Of a stretch of DNA of 64,000 bases, positions 20,656 to 36,442 are shown one piece after another. The stretch is from NCBI RefSeq assembly GCF_007993735.1, contig NZ_CP042453.1, positions 1 through 64,000 of the forward strand, read 5' to 3'. Below the pieces are notes generated by a model, which made no database searches, was not told where the DNA came from, and saw only the letters and a list, made by a program, of their open reading frames with translations. Each line of letters starts with the position of its first letter. Positions within the stretch are counted from its first letter, which is position 1. The position numbers and the translations under genes are program-made. The DNA comes from Arenimonas daejeonensis (lineage in GTDB: Bacteria > Pseudomonadota > Gammaproteobacteria > Xanthomonadales > Xanthomonadaceae).

Positions 20656-22391
20656 ATGCCCCATCAGACCCCCTGATTTCGCTGCTCGCCGTCGGCCTGG
20701 TGCTGGCCTTCGTGCTGGGCCTGCTCGCCCATCGCCTCAGGCTCTCGCCGATCGTCGGCTACCTGGTCGCAGGCGTGGTCGTCGGACCGTTCACGCCCGG
20801 CTTCGTCGGCGACATGGAACTGGCGATGGAGCTGTCGGAAATCGGTGTGATCCTGCTGATGTTCGGTGTCGGCCTGCACTTCTCGGTCGAGGACCTCCTG
20901 GAGGTCAAGACGATCGCGATTCCGGGCGCGATCGTGCAGATCACCGTGGCGACGCTGATGGGCTGGGGCCTGGCGTGGTTCCTCGGCTGGCCGGTGATGC
21001 AGGGCCTGGTCTTCGGCCTGGCGCTGTCGGTCGCGAGTACCGTGGTACTGCTGCGGGCGATGGAGGACCGGCGGCTGCTGGAGACCAAGCGCGGCAAGAT
21101 CGCGGTCGGCTGGTTGATCGTCGAGGACCCGGTGATGGTGGTCGCGCTGGTGCTGCTGCCGGCGCTGGCTGGCGCGCTCGGCGGAGTGAGCGGCGAAGAG
21201 GGTCCGCCCACGGCCGGTTCGATCGCGGCGTCGCTGGGCTGGACGCTGCTCAAGGTCGGCGCCTTCGTCACGTTCATGATGGTGGTCGGCAAGCGGGTGA
21301 TCCCGTGGCTGCTCGAACGTGTCGCCGGTTTCGGCGAGCGCGAGCTGTTCACGCTTTCGGTGCTGGCGATCGCGCTCGGCGTCGCGTTCGGGTCGGCGAA
21401 GCTGTTCGGGGTCTCGTTCGCGCTCGGCGCGTTCTTCGCCGGCATGCTGCTCAGCGGCGACCTGAGCCACAAGGCGGCGAGCGACTCGCTGCCTCTGCGC
21501 GACGCGTTCGCCGTGCTGTTCTTCGTCTCGGTGGGCATGCTGTTCGACCCGATGATCCTGGTGGAGCAACCGCTGCCGGTGATCGCGACGTTCCTCATCA
21601 TCACGGTCGGAAAGTCGCTGGCGGCCTACGTGATCGTGCGTGCGTTCGGGCATCCGAACTCGACCGCCCTGACGATCTCCGCTAGCCTGGCGCAGATCGG
21701 CGAATTCTCGTTCATTCTCGCCGGGCTCGGCGTCGCGTTGAGCATCCTGCCGCCGGAAGGCCGCGACCTGGTCCTCGCCGGCGCACTGCTTTCCATCATC
21801 GCCAATCCTCTGATCTTCGCCGCCCTGGACCTGCATGAGGCGCGCAAGGCCTCGGCCGCCAAGGCGATCCGCGTCGCCAGCGACGCGGCCGATGCCGCCG
21901 CCGCAGCTGCCGCCGCGCCGTCGCAGGAGCCCGAACGCATCGGCCCGCCGATCCCCCAGGAGGGGCACGCGATCCTGATCGGTTTCGGCCGCGTCGGCAG
22001 CGAGATCGCCCGCCTGCTGCGCGAACGCGACGTGCCGCTGGTGGTGATCGACGACGACATCGACCTCGTGCGCAAGGCGCGCGCTGCCGGAATCCCGGCG
22101 ATCCGAGGCAACGCCGCTTCGCCGCGCGTGCTCGACGAGGCAGCGCCGGTCGGCGCGAAACTCGTCGTGCTGGCGATCCCTCAGCCGTTGGAAGCCGGCG
22201 AAGTGGTCGACCGGCTGCGCAAGCTCAATCCGGAGCTGACGATCCTGGCCCGCGCGCACAGCGAGCGCGAGGTCAAGCACCTGCTCGCGCACGGCGCCGA
22301 CGGCGCGGTGCTGGCCGAAAAGGAACTGGCGCACAGCATGGCCGAGATGGCGCTGTCCGCTCCGCCGTTCCGCAAGTCGCGCCCTGCCTGA
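20656..22391 (+). CDS. ybaL: CPA2 cation:proton antiporter, YbaL-like (one frameshift at the start)
   Basis: Kef-type monovalent cation/proton antiporter: about 12 membrane helices ([55 protein letters not shown]), a linker rich in alanine, and a C-terminal RCK/TrkA-N domain binding nucleotide ([20 protein letters not shown]). The frame opens at ATG 20656 as MPHQTP and should continue [20 protein letters not shown]; one C is missing in the C run 20669-20673. Without the repair the first usable ATG is 20700. Divergent from yheS. Confidence 0.9.
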
Positions 22392-22414
22392 ATCCGGGGT
22401 CGGCGTCGATTTGA

Positions 22415-24996
<2,582 letters not shown>

Positions 24997-25091
24997 GCGG
25001 AAATCCTCGGAACGGGGCAGCCCGCAGCGGGCCGCGATGTTCGTCAGATGCGGTCGCGGACGGCCGGATTCAAGCCGCGACCGCGCCGGTT

Positions 25092-26684
25092 TCAGCCCTC
25101 GGTTCCGGACACCGGACGGGCCGGCTGCAAGGACAGGAGCAGCAGAATCCCCGCCAGCACCAGGTAGGCCGCGGTGAACTGCGCGGCCATCACCAGCGCC
25201 TGGCCTTCCAGCGTCCAGGGCAGCACCAGCCCCCGTCCGGACGCACCGAGTGGATGACGCCGAAGACCGAGAAGACGGCAGCCACGGCCAGCGCGCCGGC
25301 CGCACGGCGCGGCCGCTGGTCGATCATCGCCGCCAGCGCCGTCGCCCACAGCATCGAAGTGATGATGAAGCCGTTGCCCAGCATCACGATGATCGCCAGC
25401 TCCGGCAGCCCGTGGCCTGGCGCGGAAAACAGTTCAGCGAAACGCTCGGACGGCACGATGCCCGGATTGCCCAGCTTGATCGCCATCAGGTAGGCGATCG
25501 GCGGGAAGAAGGCCAGCACCACCGCCGGTGCATGTTTATGCGGCGTGGCCTGGAAGGACTGCACGGTGATGTCGATCGCCACGAACACGATGATCGGCGC
25601 CAGCACCGCCAGCGGCAGCAGTTCCACCAGTCCCGAGACCAGGCCGAGCATGCCGCCCAGACCGATGAACAGGCCGGTCAGCAGCGTGTAGCCGCTGCGT
25701 GCACCCATGCGCTTGTAGGCCGGCTGGCCGATATAGGGCGTGGTCTGCGCGACGCCGCCGCACAGGCCGGCGATCAGCGTGGAGAAAGCTTCGGTGAGCA
25801 GGATGTCGCGCGTGCGGTAGTCGTCGCCCGCCGCGCGCGCTTTCGGTGACGTTGATGCCGCCAACCACCATCAGCAGGCCGAAGGGCAGCACCAGCGGCA
25901 GGTAGGGCATCACCCGCGGCAGGCCGTCAATGAAGCCGAGCGTCGGCCAGGGCAGCGACGGCATCGCGCTCAGCCCGCCGGGCCAGGCGAATCCAGGCGA
26001 CAGGCCGGCGGCGCCGAGTCCGTAATAGAGCAAGGTGCCGACCACGAAGGCGAACAGCACACCGGGCACGCGCCACGGCACCGGACCCCGCGCCACCAGC
26101 GCGTAAAGCAGCAAACCCAGTGTGACGAAACCGACCACCGGCACCTTGAAGGTTTCCAGCAGCGGCAGGAACCCCATCAGCATCAGCGCGATGCCGGCGA
26201 TCGAACCCAGCAGGCCGGCGCGCGGCACCAGCCGCTGCACCCAGCCGCCGAAGAAGGACAGTACGAACTTGAAGGCGCCCATCACCATCATCGCCGCCAT
26301 GCCGAGCTGCCAGGTGGCGATGGCGGCGTCGTGTTCGGCGATGCCTTCGTGCCGCATGGTGGCATAGGCGGGGCCGAGCACCAGCAGGGCCAGGCCGATG
26401 CTGGTCGGCGCGTCCAGGCCCAGCGGCATCGCGGTGACGTCGTCGCGGCCGGTGCGGCGCGCCAGCCGGCGCGCCATCGCCGTGTAGATCAGGTTGCCGA
26501 CCAGCACGCCCAGCGCCGTGCCCGGGAACATCTTCTGGAACACCACGTCGGCGGGAAAACCGAACAGGCCGATCAGCGCGGCCGACAGGAACCCGAGGAT
26601 GGACAGGTTGTCCACCACCAGCCCGAAAAATCCGTTGAGATCGCCGGCGGCGATCCAGGGCAGGCGGCGTGTGGCGGTGTTCAA
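25092..26684 (-). CDS. Multipass membrane permease, NCS2/SulP-like (two frameshifts)
   Basis: Integral membrane transporter of about 530 residues after repair. Recognisable stretches: [20 protein letters not shown] at the N-terminus, [56 protein letters not shown] and a C-terminal [14 protein letters not shown]. This fits a xanthine/uracil- or sulfate-type permease; substrate unknown. It starts with TTG at 26684, overlapping the pgeF stop as TTGA. Frame breaks: about 25833-25838 (one base missing in AGCGCGCGCGGCGGGC) and the G run 25230-25234 (GACGGGGGCTGG, one G missing). Confidence 0.8.
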
Positions 26685-27436
26685 GGCGAGATCCAGGCGA
26701 GGGTGGCGAGTCGGCCACTGCGGCCGTCGCGACGATGGGAGTAGAAGCGGGCCGGATCGGAGATCGTGCACAGGGCGCCGCCGTGGACGTCATGCACACC
26801 CAACGCGGCCAGGCGGCGACGCGCCAGCGCGTACAGGTCCACGCGCCAGTGGCCGGGGCGGGTGTCGATGAAGGCCGTGACGGCACCGGGGTCCTGCGCG
26901 ACGAATGCTTCGCGCACTTCGCTGCCGATTTCGTAGGCCTGCGGGCCCGCGGCCGGACCCAGCCAGGCAATCACGTCCTGCGCCGGCGTGTGCATCGCCG
27001 CCACCGTGGCTTCCAGCATGCCCGCGGCCAGGCCGCGCCAGCCGGCATGCGCCACCGCGATTTCGCGGCCGTCGCGGGCGGCGAACACCACGGGCAGGCA
27101 GTCGGCGGTGAGGATGGCCAGCACGACCCCCGGCACCGAGGTGACGGCGGCATCGGCCTCGGGCTCGTCGTCGCCCGCCGGCGGTACGGCCTCGAAACGC
27201 AGCACGCGGGTGCCGTGCACCTGGTGCAGCCAGTGCGGGGGCGACGGCAGGGCCAGCCATCCGGACAACAGGTCGCGGTTGCGCTGCGCCAGCACGGGGT
27301 CGTCGCCGCAGCGCAGGCCCAGGTTGAAGCGGTCGAAGGGCGGCGGCGACACACCCTCACCCGAACGCAGGGTGGTCAGGGCGCGCAGACCCGGCGGCGC
27401 GGGCCAGTCGGCGTCGAACCAGGCCGGGGCCGCCAT
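26681..27436 (-). CDS. pgeF: Peptidoglycan editing factor PgeF (YfiH)
   Basis: Laccase-domain (DUF152) protein. In E. coli it maintains correct muropeptide composition, and related proteins show purine nucleoside phosphorylase activity. 251 residues with metal-site motifs HQVHGTRV, TADCLPVVF and HAGWRGLAAGM. It lies directly downstream of rluD with a 7-base gap, the usual rluD-pgeF pair, and overlaps the permease start. Confidence 0.93.
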   Translation of the reverse strand: MAAPAWFDADWPAPPGLRALTTLRSGEGVSPPPFDRFNLGLRCGDDPVLAQRNRDLLSGWLALPSPPHWLHQVHGTRVLRFEAVPPAGDDEPEADAAVTSVPGVVLAILTADCLPVVFAARDGREIAVAHAGWRGLAAGMLEATVAAMHTPAQDVIAWLGPAAGPQAYEIGSEVREAFVAQDPGAVTAFIDTRPGHWRVDLYALARRRLAALGVHDVHGGALCTISDPARFYSHRRDGRSGRLATLAWISP

Positions 27437-27443
27437 CGCCGGC

Positions 27444-28442
27444 CTATTTCTTCGCGGCCGCGGTGTCGGCGCGCAGGTCCAGCAGCAGGCCCTGCATGTC
27501 GTCGGGCATCGGCGCCTCGCAGGCCACCGGTTCGCCTGTGGCCGGGTGTCTGAAGGTCAGCTTCTCGGCGTGCAGGGCCTGGCGGCGGAAGCCGTGCAGG
27601 CGCGCGGCCAGCGCCTCGGTGGCGGCCTTGGGCAGCCGGAACGATCCGCCGTACAGCGGGTCGCCGACGATCTGGTGGCGCACATGGGCCATGTGCACGC
27701 GGATCTGGTGCGTGCGGCCGGTTTCGAGGCGGCATTCGACGAGGGTGTGGGCACGGAACTTCTCGCGCACGCGGTAATGCGTGATCGCGTCGCGCCCGAG
27801 CCCCTCCTTCACCACCGCCATCCGCACCCGGTCGGTGGGATGCCGGCCGATCGGCGCATTGATGGTGGTGCCGGCCACCATCGTGCCCTGCACCACCGCC
27901 AGGTACTGGCGGTGGACCTCGCGGCCGGACAATTGCTCGACCAGCGAGGTGTGGGCGCGCAGCGTGCGTGCGACCACCATCAGGCCCGAGGTGTCCTTGT
28001 CCAGGCGGTGCACGATGCCGGCACGCGGCAGTTCCGCCAGGCGGGCGTCGAAATGCAGCAGGGCGTTCACCATCGTGCCGCGCGGGTTGCCGGCGCCGGG
28101 GTGCACGACCAGGCCGGCGGGTTTGTTCACCACCAGCACGTCCTCGTCCTGGTACAGGATCTCGAGCGGGATGTCCTCGGCCAGCGCGTCGGTCTCGATC
28201 TCCATCTTCACCGACAGGGTGACGGCCTCGCCGCCGCGCACGGCTTCCTTGGGCTTGACCAGGCGGCCACCGAGCAGCGCGTCGCCGGACTTGATCCATT
28301 CGGTCAGCCGGGAGCGCGAGAAATCGGGGAACAGTTCGGCCAACACCTGGTCGAAACGGCGGCCGGCCGAACCCAGCGGGATGCTGGATTCGAGCAGTTC
28401 GCGCTCGCCGTCATCAATGTCGTGCGGAGGGGTCTGGGGCAT
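27444..28442 (-). CDS. rluD: 23S rRNA pseudouridine synthase RluD
   Basis: Makes pseudouridines in helix 69 of 23S rRNA. Start placed at [13 protein letters not shown] (28442); the open frame extends further upstream but without family similarity. It has an N-terminal S4 RNA-binding domain ([20 protein letters not shown]), the catalytic aspartate in [18 protein letters not shown] and the RluA-family motif [12 protein letters not shown]. Divergently transcribed from bamD across a 115-base gap, the standard arrangement. Confidence 0.95.
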   Translation of the reverse strand: MPQTPPHDIDDGERELLESSIPLGSAGRRFDQVLAELFPDFSRSRLTEWIKSGDALLGGRLVKPKEAVRGGEAVTLSVKMEIETDALAEDIPLEILYQDEDVLVVNKPAGLVVHPGAGNPRGTMVNALLHFDARLAELPRAGIVHRLDKDTSGLMVVARTLRAHTSLVEQLSGREVHRQYLAVVQGTMVAGTTINAPIGRHPTDRVRMAVVKEGLGRDAITHYRVREKFRAHTLVECRLETGRTHQIRVHMAHVRHQIVGDPLYGGSFRLPKAATEALAARLHGFRRQALHAEKLTFRHPATGEPVACEAPMPDDMQGLLLDLRADTAAAKK

Positions 28443-28557
28443 GGGATGGCGTCTCGTGGGGCCTGGGGCGGGGCCGGCCCCATTCATGGAGGCGACAGCG
28501 GGCTTTCCGGTATTATCCCCGAACTCGCTGCCTCCAGCGCCCTGACCTGCCCTCCTG

Positions 28558-29400
28558 ATGACCCGACTGTCCGGCCTTTTCCGCGTTTTCCTCGTCCTGG
28601 CACTGCTGGCGACCCTTCCGGGCTGCCAAACCCTGGGCAAGATGTTCGGCGGCGACAAGGAAGAACCCACCGAAACCCTGCCGGTGGAAGAGATGTACCG
28701 CGAGGGCAAGACCTCGATGGAAGGCGGCAACTACAACCGCGCCACCCGCTATTACCAGCGCCTGGTCGCGCGCTTCCCGTACGGTGCCTACAGCGAGCAG
28801 GCCCAGCTCGAGCTGGCCTACGTGCTGCACAAGCAGGCCGCCACCGAGGAAGCGACCTCGGCCATCAACCGCTTCATCCGCACCTACCCGACGCACCGCC
28901 ATATCGACTACGCCTATTACCTGAAGGCGCTGATCAACTTCGACCGCAGCTCCGGCCTGCTGTTGCGCATGGCACAGCAGGACATGTCGTCGCGCGACCT
29001 GGGTGCTCCGACCCAGAGCCTCAACGACTTCGCCGACGTCGTGCGCCGCTACCCGAACAGCCGCTACGCGCCCGACGCCCGCCAGCGCATGATCTACCTG
29101 CGCAACCTGCTGGCGCGCTACGAGATCAACGTCGGCCTGTATTACCTGCGCCGCGACGCCTACGTGGCCGCCGCCAACCGCGGCAAGTACATCCTGCAGA
29201 CCTACCCGCAGAGCGAATACGACGGCGACGCCGTGGCCCTGATGGCCGCCGCCTATACCAAGCTCGGCCAGGAAACCCTGGCGGCGGACGCGCGCCGCGT
29301 GCTCGAGCAGAACTACCCGGACCACGACTACCTGGACAACGGCCGCTGGCCGAAGGAAGACGGCTTCTTCAGCCGCATGAACCCCTTCGACGGCGATTGA
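28558..29400 (+). CDS. bamD: Outer membrane protein assembly factor BamD
   Basis: Essential lipoprotein of the BAM complex that folds outer-membrane beta-barrels. 280 residues: signal peptide with lipobox LPGC (Cys at about residue 23) followed by TPR repeats ([59 protein letters not shown]). A rho-independent terminator follows closely. Confidence 0.96.
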   Translation: MTRLSGLFRVFLVLALLATLPGCQTLGKMFGGDKEEPTETLPVEEMYREGKTSMEGGNYNRATRYYQRLVARFPYGAYSEQAQLELAYVLHKQAATEEATSAINRFIRTYPTHRHIDYAYYLKALINFDRSSGLLLRMAQQDMSSRDLGAPTQSLNDFADVVRRYPNSRYAPDARQRMIYLRNLLARYEINVGLYYLRRDAYVAAANRGKYILQTYPQSEYDGDAVALMAAAYTKLGQETLAADARRVLEQNYPDHDYLDNGRWPKEDGFFSRMNPFDGD

Positions 29401-29423
29401 GCCGCGCCTTGCCGCCCTGCCGG

Positions 29424-29449
29424 AACGCCGCCTCCGGGCGGCGTTTTTG
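29424..29449 (+). terminator. Rho-independent terminator of bamD
   Basis: Stem ACGCCGCC (29425-29432) pairs with GGCGGCGT (29437-29444) around TCCG and is followed by a T run (TTTTTG). It lies 24 bases after the bamD stop and just before the convergent nadE stop. Confidence 0.85.
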
Positions 29450-29451
29450 TT

Positions 29452-31082
29452 TCAGTCGCGCCAGCCCGAGGTGATCGGGTAACGGCGCTCGCGGCCGAAG
29501 GCCCGGCGCGAGAGCTTGGGGCCGGGCGCGGACTGCCGGCGCTTCCACTCGTTGATGCGCACCAGCCGGAGCACGCGCTCCACCGTGGCGTGGTCAAAGC
29601 CCGCGGCGACGATCTCGGCCAGCGATTGCTCCTGGTCCACGTGGCGCAGGAGGATGCCGTCGAGCACCTCGTAGGGCGGCAGCGAGTCCTGGTCGGTCTG
29701 GTTCTCGCGCAGCTCGGCCGAGGGTGGCCGGGTGATGACCTGTTCCGGGATGGCCGGCGACTGCGCGTTGCGCCAGCGGCACAGCGCCTGCACCTCGGTC
29801 TTGTACAGGTCCTTGATCGGCGCGAAGCCCCGCACATGTCGCCGTAGATGGTGGCGTAGCCGACGGCGTATTCGCTCTTGTTGCCGGTGGTCAGCAGCAG
29901 GCCGCCGAAACGGTTGCTCAGCGCCATCATCAGCGCGCCGCGGCTGCGCGACTGCAGGTTCTCTTCGGCGATGCCCGGCGCCAGGCCCTCGAACAGCGGC
30001 GACAGCGCCTGCAGGAAGCCGGTGAACGGCGCCTCGATCGCCACCGTCTCCAGGCGCACGCCCAGCAGGCGGGCCTGTTCATCGGCCAGGTCATTGCTCA
30101 GGTCCGAGGTGTAGCGCGAGGGCAGGCGTACGGCAGCGACGTTGCGGGCGCCGAGCGCGTCCACCGCCAGCGCCAGCACCAGGCCGGAGTCGATGCCGCC
30201 TGACAGGCCCAGCCAGACCCGGTCGAAACCGTTCTTGCCGCAGTAGTCGCGGATGCCGCGCACGATGGCGCGCCAGGCCAGCGATTCCCGGCTCTCGTCG
30301 TCCTCCGCCGGCCAGCGCACGGGCGTGAAGCGACGACAGTCGGCATCGAAGTCGGCGACCAGCCAGTGGTCCTCGAAGGCCCGCGCCGCCGGGTGCACGC
30401 CGCCGTCGCCATCGGCCAGCACCGAGGCGCCGTCGAACACCAGCTCATCCTGCCCGCCCACGACATTCAGATAGGCCAGCGCCACGCCGGTCTCCTGCAC
30501 GCGCTGGGCCAGCAGGGAGTCGCGCTGGGCGGTCTTGTCGCTCTCGAACGGCGAGGCGTTCGGCACCACCACCAGCTCGGCGCCCAGGGCCGCCGTTTCG
30601 GCGAGCGGTTCGGCGAACCACAGGTCCTCGCAGATCACCAGACCGACGGTCACGCCCTTGAGTTCGAAGGTGCAGGCGCCGCCGTCGGGGTCAACGGAAA
30701 AATAGCGGCGCTCGTCGAACACCGCGTAGTTGGGCAGCTCGCGCTTGCGATAGGTCAGCTCGACCGCGCCGTCGCGCAGCACGCTGGCGGCGTTATAGAC
30801 CACCGACCCGGCGGCCTGCGGCCAGCCGACCACGGCCGTGATGCCGGTGCAGGCAGCGGCGATGGCGTGGATCGCCCGTTCGCAGGCGGCCAGGAAAGCC
30901 GGCCGCAGCAGCAGGTCTTCGGGCGGATAACCGGAGACCGCCAGTTCCGGGAACAGCACCAGGTCGGCCCCGTGCACATCGCGCGCCTCGGCGATCAACG
31001 CCCGGATGCGCTGCGTGTTGGATTCCACGGCGCCGACGGGGAAATCGAACTGGGCCAGGGCGATGCGCAGCGAACGTGACAT
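29452..31082 (-). CDS. nadE: Glutamine-dependent NAD+ synthetase NadE (one frameshift)
   Basis: Converts nicotinic acid adenine dinucleotide to NAD+ using ammonia from glutamine. The N-terminal nitrilase-type glutaminase has FPELAVSGYPPEDLLL (Glu), YRKRELPNY (Lys) and LVICEDLWF (Cys); the C-terminal synthetase has LSGGIDSGL. The frame breaks at 29828-29831 (TGCGGGGCTTCG, one G missing), after which GFAPIKDLYKTEVQAL continues to FGRERRYPITSGWRD. Start chosen at the ATG MSRSLRIALAQF (31082); a GTG 6 bases upstream is possible. Confidence 0.95.
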
Positions 31083-31130
31083 CAGCACTCCACTAGGTGC
31101 GCCGGCGGGTGCCGGTCGGGGCCAGAACGA

Positions 31131-31157
31131 CGAAGGGCCGCACGAGGCGGCCCTTCG
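31131..31157 (-). terminator. Hairpin downstream of sucCD, possible terminator
   Basis: An 11-bp perfect stem CGAAGGGCCGC/GCGGCCCTTCG with a 5-base loop lies 22 bases past the sucD stop. On the minus strand it is followed by TCGTCGTTCT, a weak T tract, so termination or 3'-end protection is plausible but not certain. Confidence 0.6.
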
Positions 31158-31178
31158 GGTCGTTGCGGTGACGCAATC

Positions 31179-32060
31179 TTACTTCTTCGCAGCCAGGCGG
31201 GCCGCCACGGCCTGGCCCAGGTCACCCGGCGACTTCACCGTGGTGACGCCGGCCTTCTCGAGCGCGGCGAACTTGCCGGCCGCGGTGCCCTGCCCGCCCG
31301 ACGCGATCGCACCGGCGTGGCCCATGCGCTTGCCGGCCGGGGCCGAGGCGCCGGCGATGAAGCCGACCACGGGCTTGGTCACGTACTGGGCGATGAACTC
31401 GGCCGCTTCTTCCTCGGCGCTGCCGCCGATCTCGCCGACCATGATGATGGCCTCGGTCTGCGGGTCCTCCTGGAAGAGCTTGAGCGCGTCGATGAAGTTG
31501 GTGCCGTTGATCGGGTCGCCGCCGATGCCGATGCAGGTGGACTGGCCCAGGCCCGCGTCGGTGGTCTGCTTGACCGCTTCATAGGTCAGCGTGCCGGAAC
31601 GCGACACGATGCCGACCTTGCCCGGCATGTGGATGTGGCCCGGCATGATGCCGATCTTGCACTGGCCCGGGGTGATGACGCCGGGGCAGTTCGGGCCGAC
31701 CAGCACGACGTCGTCGTAGCCGGCCAGGGTGTTCTTCACGCGCAGCATGTCCAGCACCGGGATGCCCTCGGTGATGCAGACGATGACGCGGATGCCGGCG
31801 TCGGCCGCTTCCAGGATCGCGTCGGCCGCGAACGGCGGCGGCACGTAGATCACGGAAGCATCGGCGCCGGTCTCGTCAACGGCCTCGCGCACGGTGTTGA
31901 ACACCGGCAGGCCGATGTGGGTGGTGCCGCCCTTGCCCGGGGTCACGCCGCCGACGACCTGGGTGCCGTACTCGACCATCTGTTCGGCGTGGAAGGTGCC
32001 CTGCTGGCCGGTGAAGCCCTGGACGATGACCTTGGTGTTCTTGTCGATCAAAACGCTCAT
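31179..32060 (-). CDS. sucD: Succinyl-CoA synthetase alpha subunit SucD
   Basis: TCA-cycle enzyme making ATP/GTP from succinyl-CoA. 293 residues: N-terminal CoA-binding Rossmann domain ([20 protein letters not shown]) and the phosphohistidine loop [17 protein letters not shown]. It follows sucC with a 20-base gap. Confidence 0.97.
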   Translation of the reverse strand: MSVLIDKNTKVIVQGFTGQQGTFHAEQMVEYGTQVVGGVTPGKGGTTHIGLPVFNTVREAVDETGADASVIYVPPPFAADAILEAADAGIRVIVCITEGIPVLDMLRVKNTLAGYDDVVLVGPNCPGVITPGQCKIGIMPGHIHMPGKVGIVSRSGTLTYEAVKQTTDAGLGQSTCIGIGGDPINGTNFIDALKLFQEDPQTEAIIMVGEIGGSAEEEAAEFIAQYVTKPVVGFIAGASAPAGKRMGHAGAIASGGQGTAAGKFAALEKAGVTTVKSPGDLGQAVAARLAAKK

Positions 32061-32080
32061 GTGTGCTTTGTCCTAAGGTC

Positions 32081-33241
<1,161 letters not shown>

Positions 33242-33367
33242 GCGGCTACCTGTGTGGGGAGGGGCGCGAGCGAGGGGCGGTATTGTCGCCGACCCCCCGT
33301 CAAAGGCAAAACGCCTGCCCTGACTTGCTGGCAGGGCCTGCGCCGGCGCCGGTGGCATACTCCCGCC

Positions 33368-34998
33368 ATGGCGCGCACCCCCGGAAACCCCAGCCGCAAG
33401 CCCCGCAGCGACGCGAGCTGTATTTCTTCACCCTGTACCGGGTGCTGGAAGCGGCGCTGCTGGGCCTTGTCGCCTTCAGCCCTGCCGGCGAGATACTGCT
33501 GGCCGTCCGCGAGCCGGGGATCCTGCAGAGCATCGTCGTGCTCTACATGGTCGCGGCGATCGCCCTGCTGATCGCCAGCCATCGCAGCCTGATGCCCGCC
33601 CCCCAGCAGACGGCGATCGGACTGGGCCTGGACATCCTGGTGGTGGCCGGCACCCTGGCCACCACCACCGGCGGCCAGGGCGGCATCGCCCTGCTGATGC
33701 TGTTCAACGTCGGCGCGGGGGCGCTGATCCTGCCGCAGCGTGCCGGCCTGGGTTTCGCCTCGGCGGCGGCGCTGGCGGTGCTGGCCGACAGCCTCTACTA
33801 CCGCGCCTTCGATCCGCTCAACGCCCGCCCCGTCGCCGAGTCGGTGATGTTCAGCGTCACCTACCTGGCCACCGCCGTGCTCTGCGAGCTGCTGAGCCGC
33901 CAGGTGACCGAATCCCAGGCGCTGGCGGAAAAACGCGGCGAGGAGCTGGCCAACCAGGCCGAGATCAACGAACTGGTGATCCGGCGCATGCGCACCGGCA
34001 TCCTGGTCGTGGACGGCGACCACCTGGTCAAGGTCTGCAACGAGGCGGCCTGGGCCCTGCTGGGCAAACCCTCGCCCGACCGCCGCCACCTGGCCGACAT
34101 CGCTCCCGAGCTGCACAAGAGCCTGGGCCGCTGGCGCGGCGGCCGCAGCGAGATCCCGCGACCCATGACCCTGGCCGACGGCGCCCCGGAGGTGTTGCCG
34201 CGCTTCGTCTCCCTGAGCCTGACCGACAACCTCTTCCTGATCTTCCTGGAGGACAGCCGGATCTTCTCCGACCGGGCCGAGGAACTGACCCTGGCCACCC
34301 TGGGCCGGCTGTCGGCCAGCATCGCCCACGAGATCCGCAACCCGCTGGCGGCCATCAACTACTCGGTGCAACTGCTGGAAGAGGCGACCGGGCTGCCCGA
34401 GGCCGACCGCCGGCTGCTGGAAATCATCCACACCCAGTGCCAGCGCATGAACGGCATTGTCCAGGACATCCTGGGCCTGGCCCGGCGCGAGCGCTCCCAG
34501 CCCGAAACGGTGGACATCGGCCAGTTCGCCCGCCGCTTCGTGGACGAATACCGGGCCAGCCACCCGCTGGAAACCGACATCCTGCAGTCGGTGAGCGAGC
34601 GCAGCACCCTGGCCATGGCCGACCCCGGCACCTGCACCAGGTGCTGACGATTCTTGTCCAGAACGCGCTTACGTACGGCCGCATGCCGGGCGAGCCGGCC
34701 AAGGTGACCGTGGCCGTGCGCAGCGGCCCGCCCGGGGTGCCGCCCGAAATCAACGTACTCGACCGGGGCCCCGGCATCCCGCCCGGAGTGGCTGAGCGGA
34801 TCTTCACCCCTTCTATACGACCAGCGAACACGGCACGGGGCTGGGGCTCTACATCGCCCAGCAGCTGTGCGAGGCCAACCAGTGCACCCTCAGCTACCAG
34901 GGGTGCCGGGCGGGGGCAGTTGCTTCCGCATCGTCATGCCGCCCGGCATGACCCTGATGCAGGACGAGGCGGGCGCCGGAAGGCTCAATCTGGCCTGA
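33368..34998 (+). CDS. pilS: Sensor histidine kinase PilS (four frameshifts)
   Basis: Membrane kinase that controls pilin transcription with PilR. Likely start [11 protein letters not shown] (33368), then a frame break near 33411 (one base missing) into [17 protein letters not shown] and about six membrane helices, a PAS-like region and the H-box [20 protein letters not shown]. Further missing bases: 34629-34631 (GGCACCTGCACC, one C), 34807-34811 (ACCCCTTCTATACG, one C) and 34899-34903 (CAGGGGTGCC, one G). Restored, the ATPase domain reads [15 protein letters not shown]...[19 protein letters not shown] and ends GAGRLNLA. Confidence 0.88.
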
Positions 34999-35048
34999 AA
35001 CGGGCGGTTTCGGCTAAGGTGTAGGGGCCTTCCAGCCTCCGGTACCGC

Positions 35049-36427
35049 ATGGCCACCCCCGCAGCGCCCTAGTAGTCGATGACGAACGCGACATCAGGGA
35101 ATTGCTGGTGCTGACACTGGGCCGCATGGGCCTGCGCGTGGACACCGCGGCCGACCTCACCAGTGCCCGCGCCCAGCTGGCCCAGGCCAGCTACGACCTG
35201 TGTCTCACCGACATGCGCCTGCCCGACGGCTCGGGACAGGAGCTGATCGAACTGATCGCACAGCGCTACCCGGACACCCCGGTGGCGATGATCACCGCCT
35301 TCGGCAACGTAGAAGCCGCCGTGCATGCGCTCAAGGCCGGCGCCTTCGACTTCGTCACCAAACCCGTGGACCTGGCGGTGCTGCGCCGGCTGGTGCAGCA
35401 CGCGCTGGGCCTTAACGAGCAGCGCCGCACGGCCAGCCCGGCCAGCGCCCGCCTGCTGGGCGAGTCGGCACGCATGCAGCAGCTGCGCCAGACCATCGGC
35501 CGGGTCGCCCGCAGCCAGGCGCCGGTCTACATCAGTGGCGAATCCGGTGTCGGCAAGGAACTGGTGGCGCGCCTGATCCACGAACAGGGCTCGCGCGCCG
35601 GCGGCGCCTTCGTGCCGGTGAACTGTGGCGCGATCCCGTCGGAGCTGATGGAGAGCGAGCTGTTCGGCCACAAGAAGGGCAGCTTCACCGGCGCGCATGC
35701 CGACAAGGAAGGCCTGTTCCAGGCCGCCCGGGGCGGCACCCTGTTCCTGGACGAAGTGGCGGAGCTGCCGCTGCACATGCAGGTCAAGCTGCTGCGCGTG
35801 ATCCAGGAGAAGACCGTGCGCCCGGTCGGCGCCCCGGCCGAGCTGCCGGTGGACGTGCGCATCCTCTCGGCCACCCACAAGAACCTGGGCAGGCTGGTCG
35901 AGGACGGCAAGTTCCGCCACGACCTGTACTACCGCATCAACGTGATCGAGCTGCAGGTGCCGCCGCTGCGCCAGCGCCGCGAGGACATCGCGCCGATCGC
36001 CGGCGCCATCCTGCAGCGGCTGGCCGGCAACCAGGCCGAGGCCCTGCCCGGCCTGTCGGAAGAAGCGGAAGCGGCCCTGAGCGCCTATCCCTTCCCGGGC
36101 AACGTGCGCGAACTGGAGAACATCCTGGAGCGCGCCGTGGCGCTGTGCGAAGGCCACCTGATCGAAGTCGCCGACCTCTACCTGCCGCAGGTGGACAGCC
36201 TGATCGGGCAGGAGGCGGATGTGCCGCTGCGGGCGACGGCAGCGCCCTCGCCCGCCAGTTTCGGCCCCGATGGCACCGCCCTGCCGGACGCCATCGAGCA
36301 GATGGAGCGCGACACCATCCAGAAGGCGCTGGAGGCCAACCGCTACAACAAGACCAAAACTGCCGCGCAGTTGGGCATCACGTTCCGCGCATTGCGGTAC
36401 AAGCTCAAGAAGCTGGGGATGGAGTGA
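35049..36427 (+). CDS. pilR: Sigma-54-dependent response regulator PilR (one frameshift at the start)
   Basis: NtrC-family activator of pilA. The start ATG 35049 reads MATP; one C is missing in the run 35056-35060, after which RSALVVDDERDIRELLVL restores the receiver domain (phospho-acceptor in DLCLTDMRLPDGSG). The AAA+ domain has GESGVGKE and the sigma-54 contact loop GSFTGAHADKEG, then a C-terminal Fis-type helix-turn-helix (NKTKTAAQLGITFRALRYKL). The sigma-54-type promoter in front of pilA1 (39666-39682) fits this regulator. Confidence 0.93.
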
Positions 36428-36442
36428 CCACCAGGACGTCGT

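Noticed and set aside
33368-34998. pilS as a decayed pseudogene
   Set aside because: All breaks are single missing bases, the codons between them are fully conserved with no missense decay in key motifs, and the same error type occurs in essential genes nearby.
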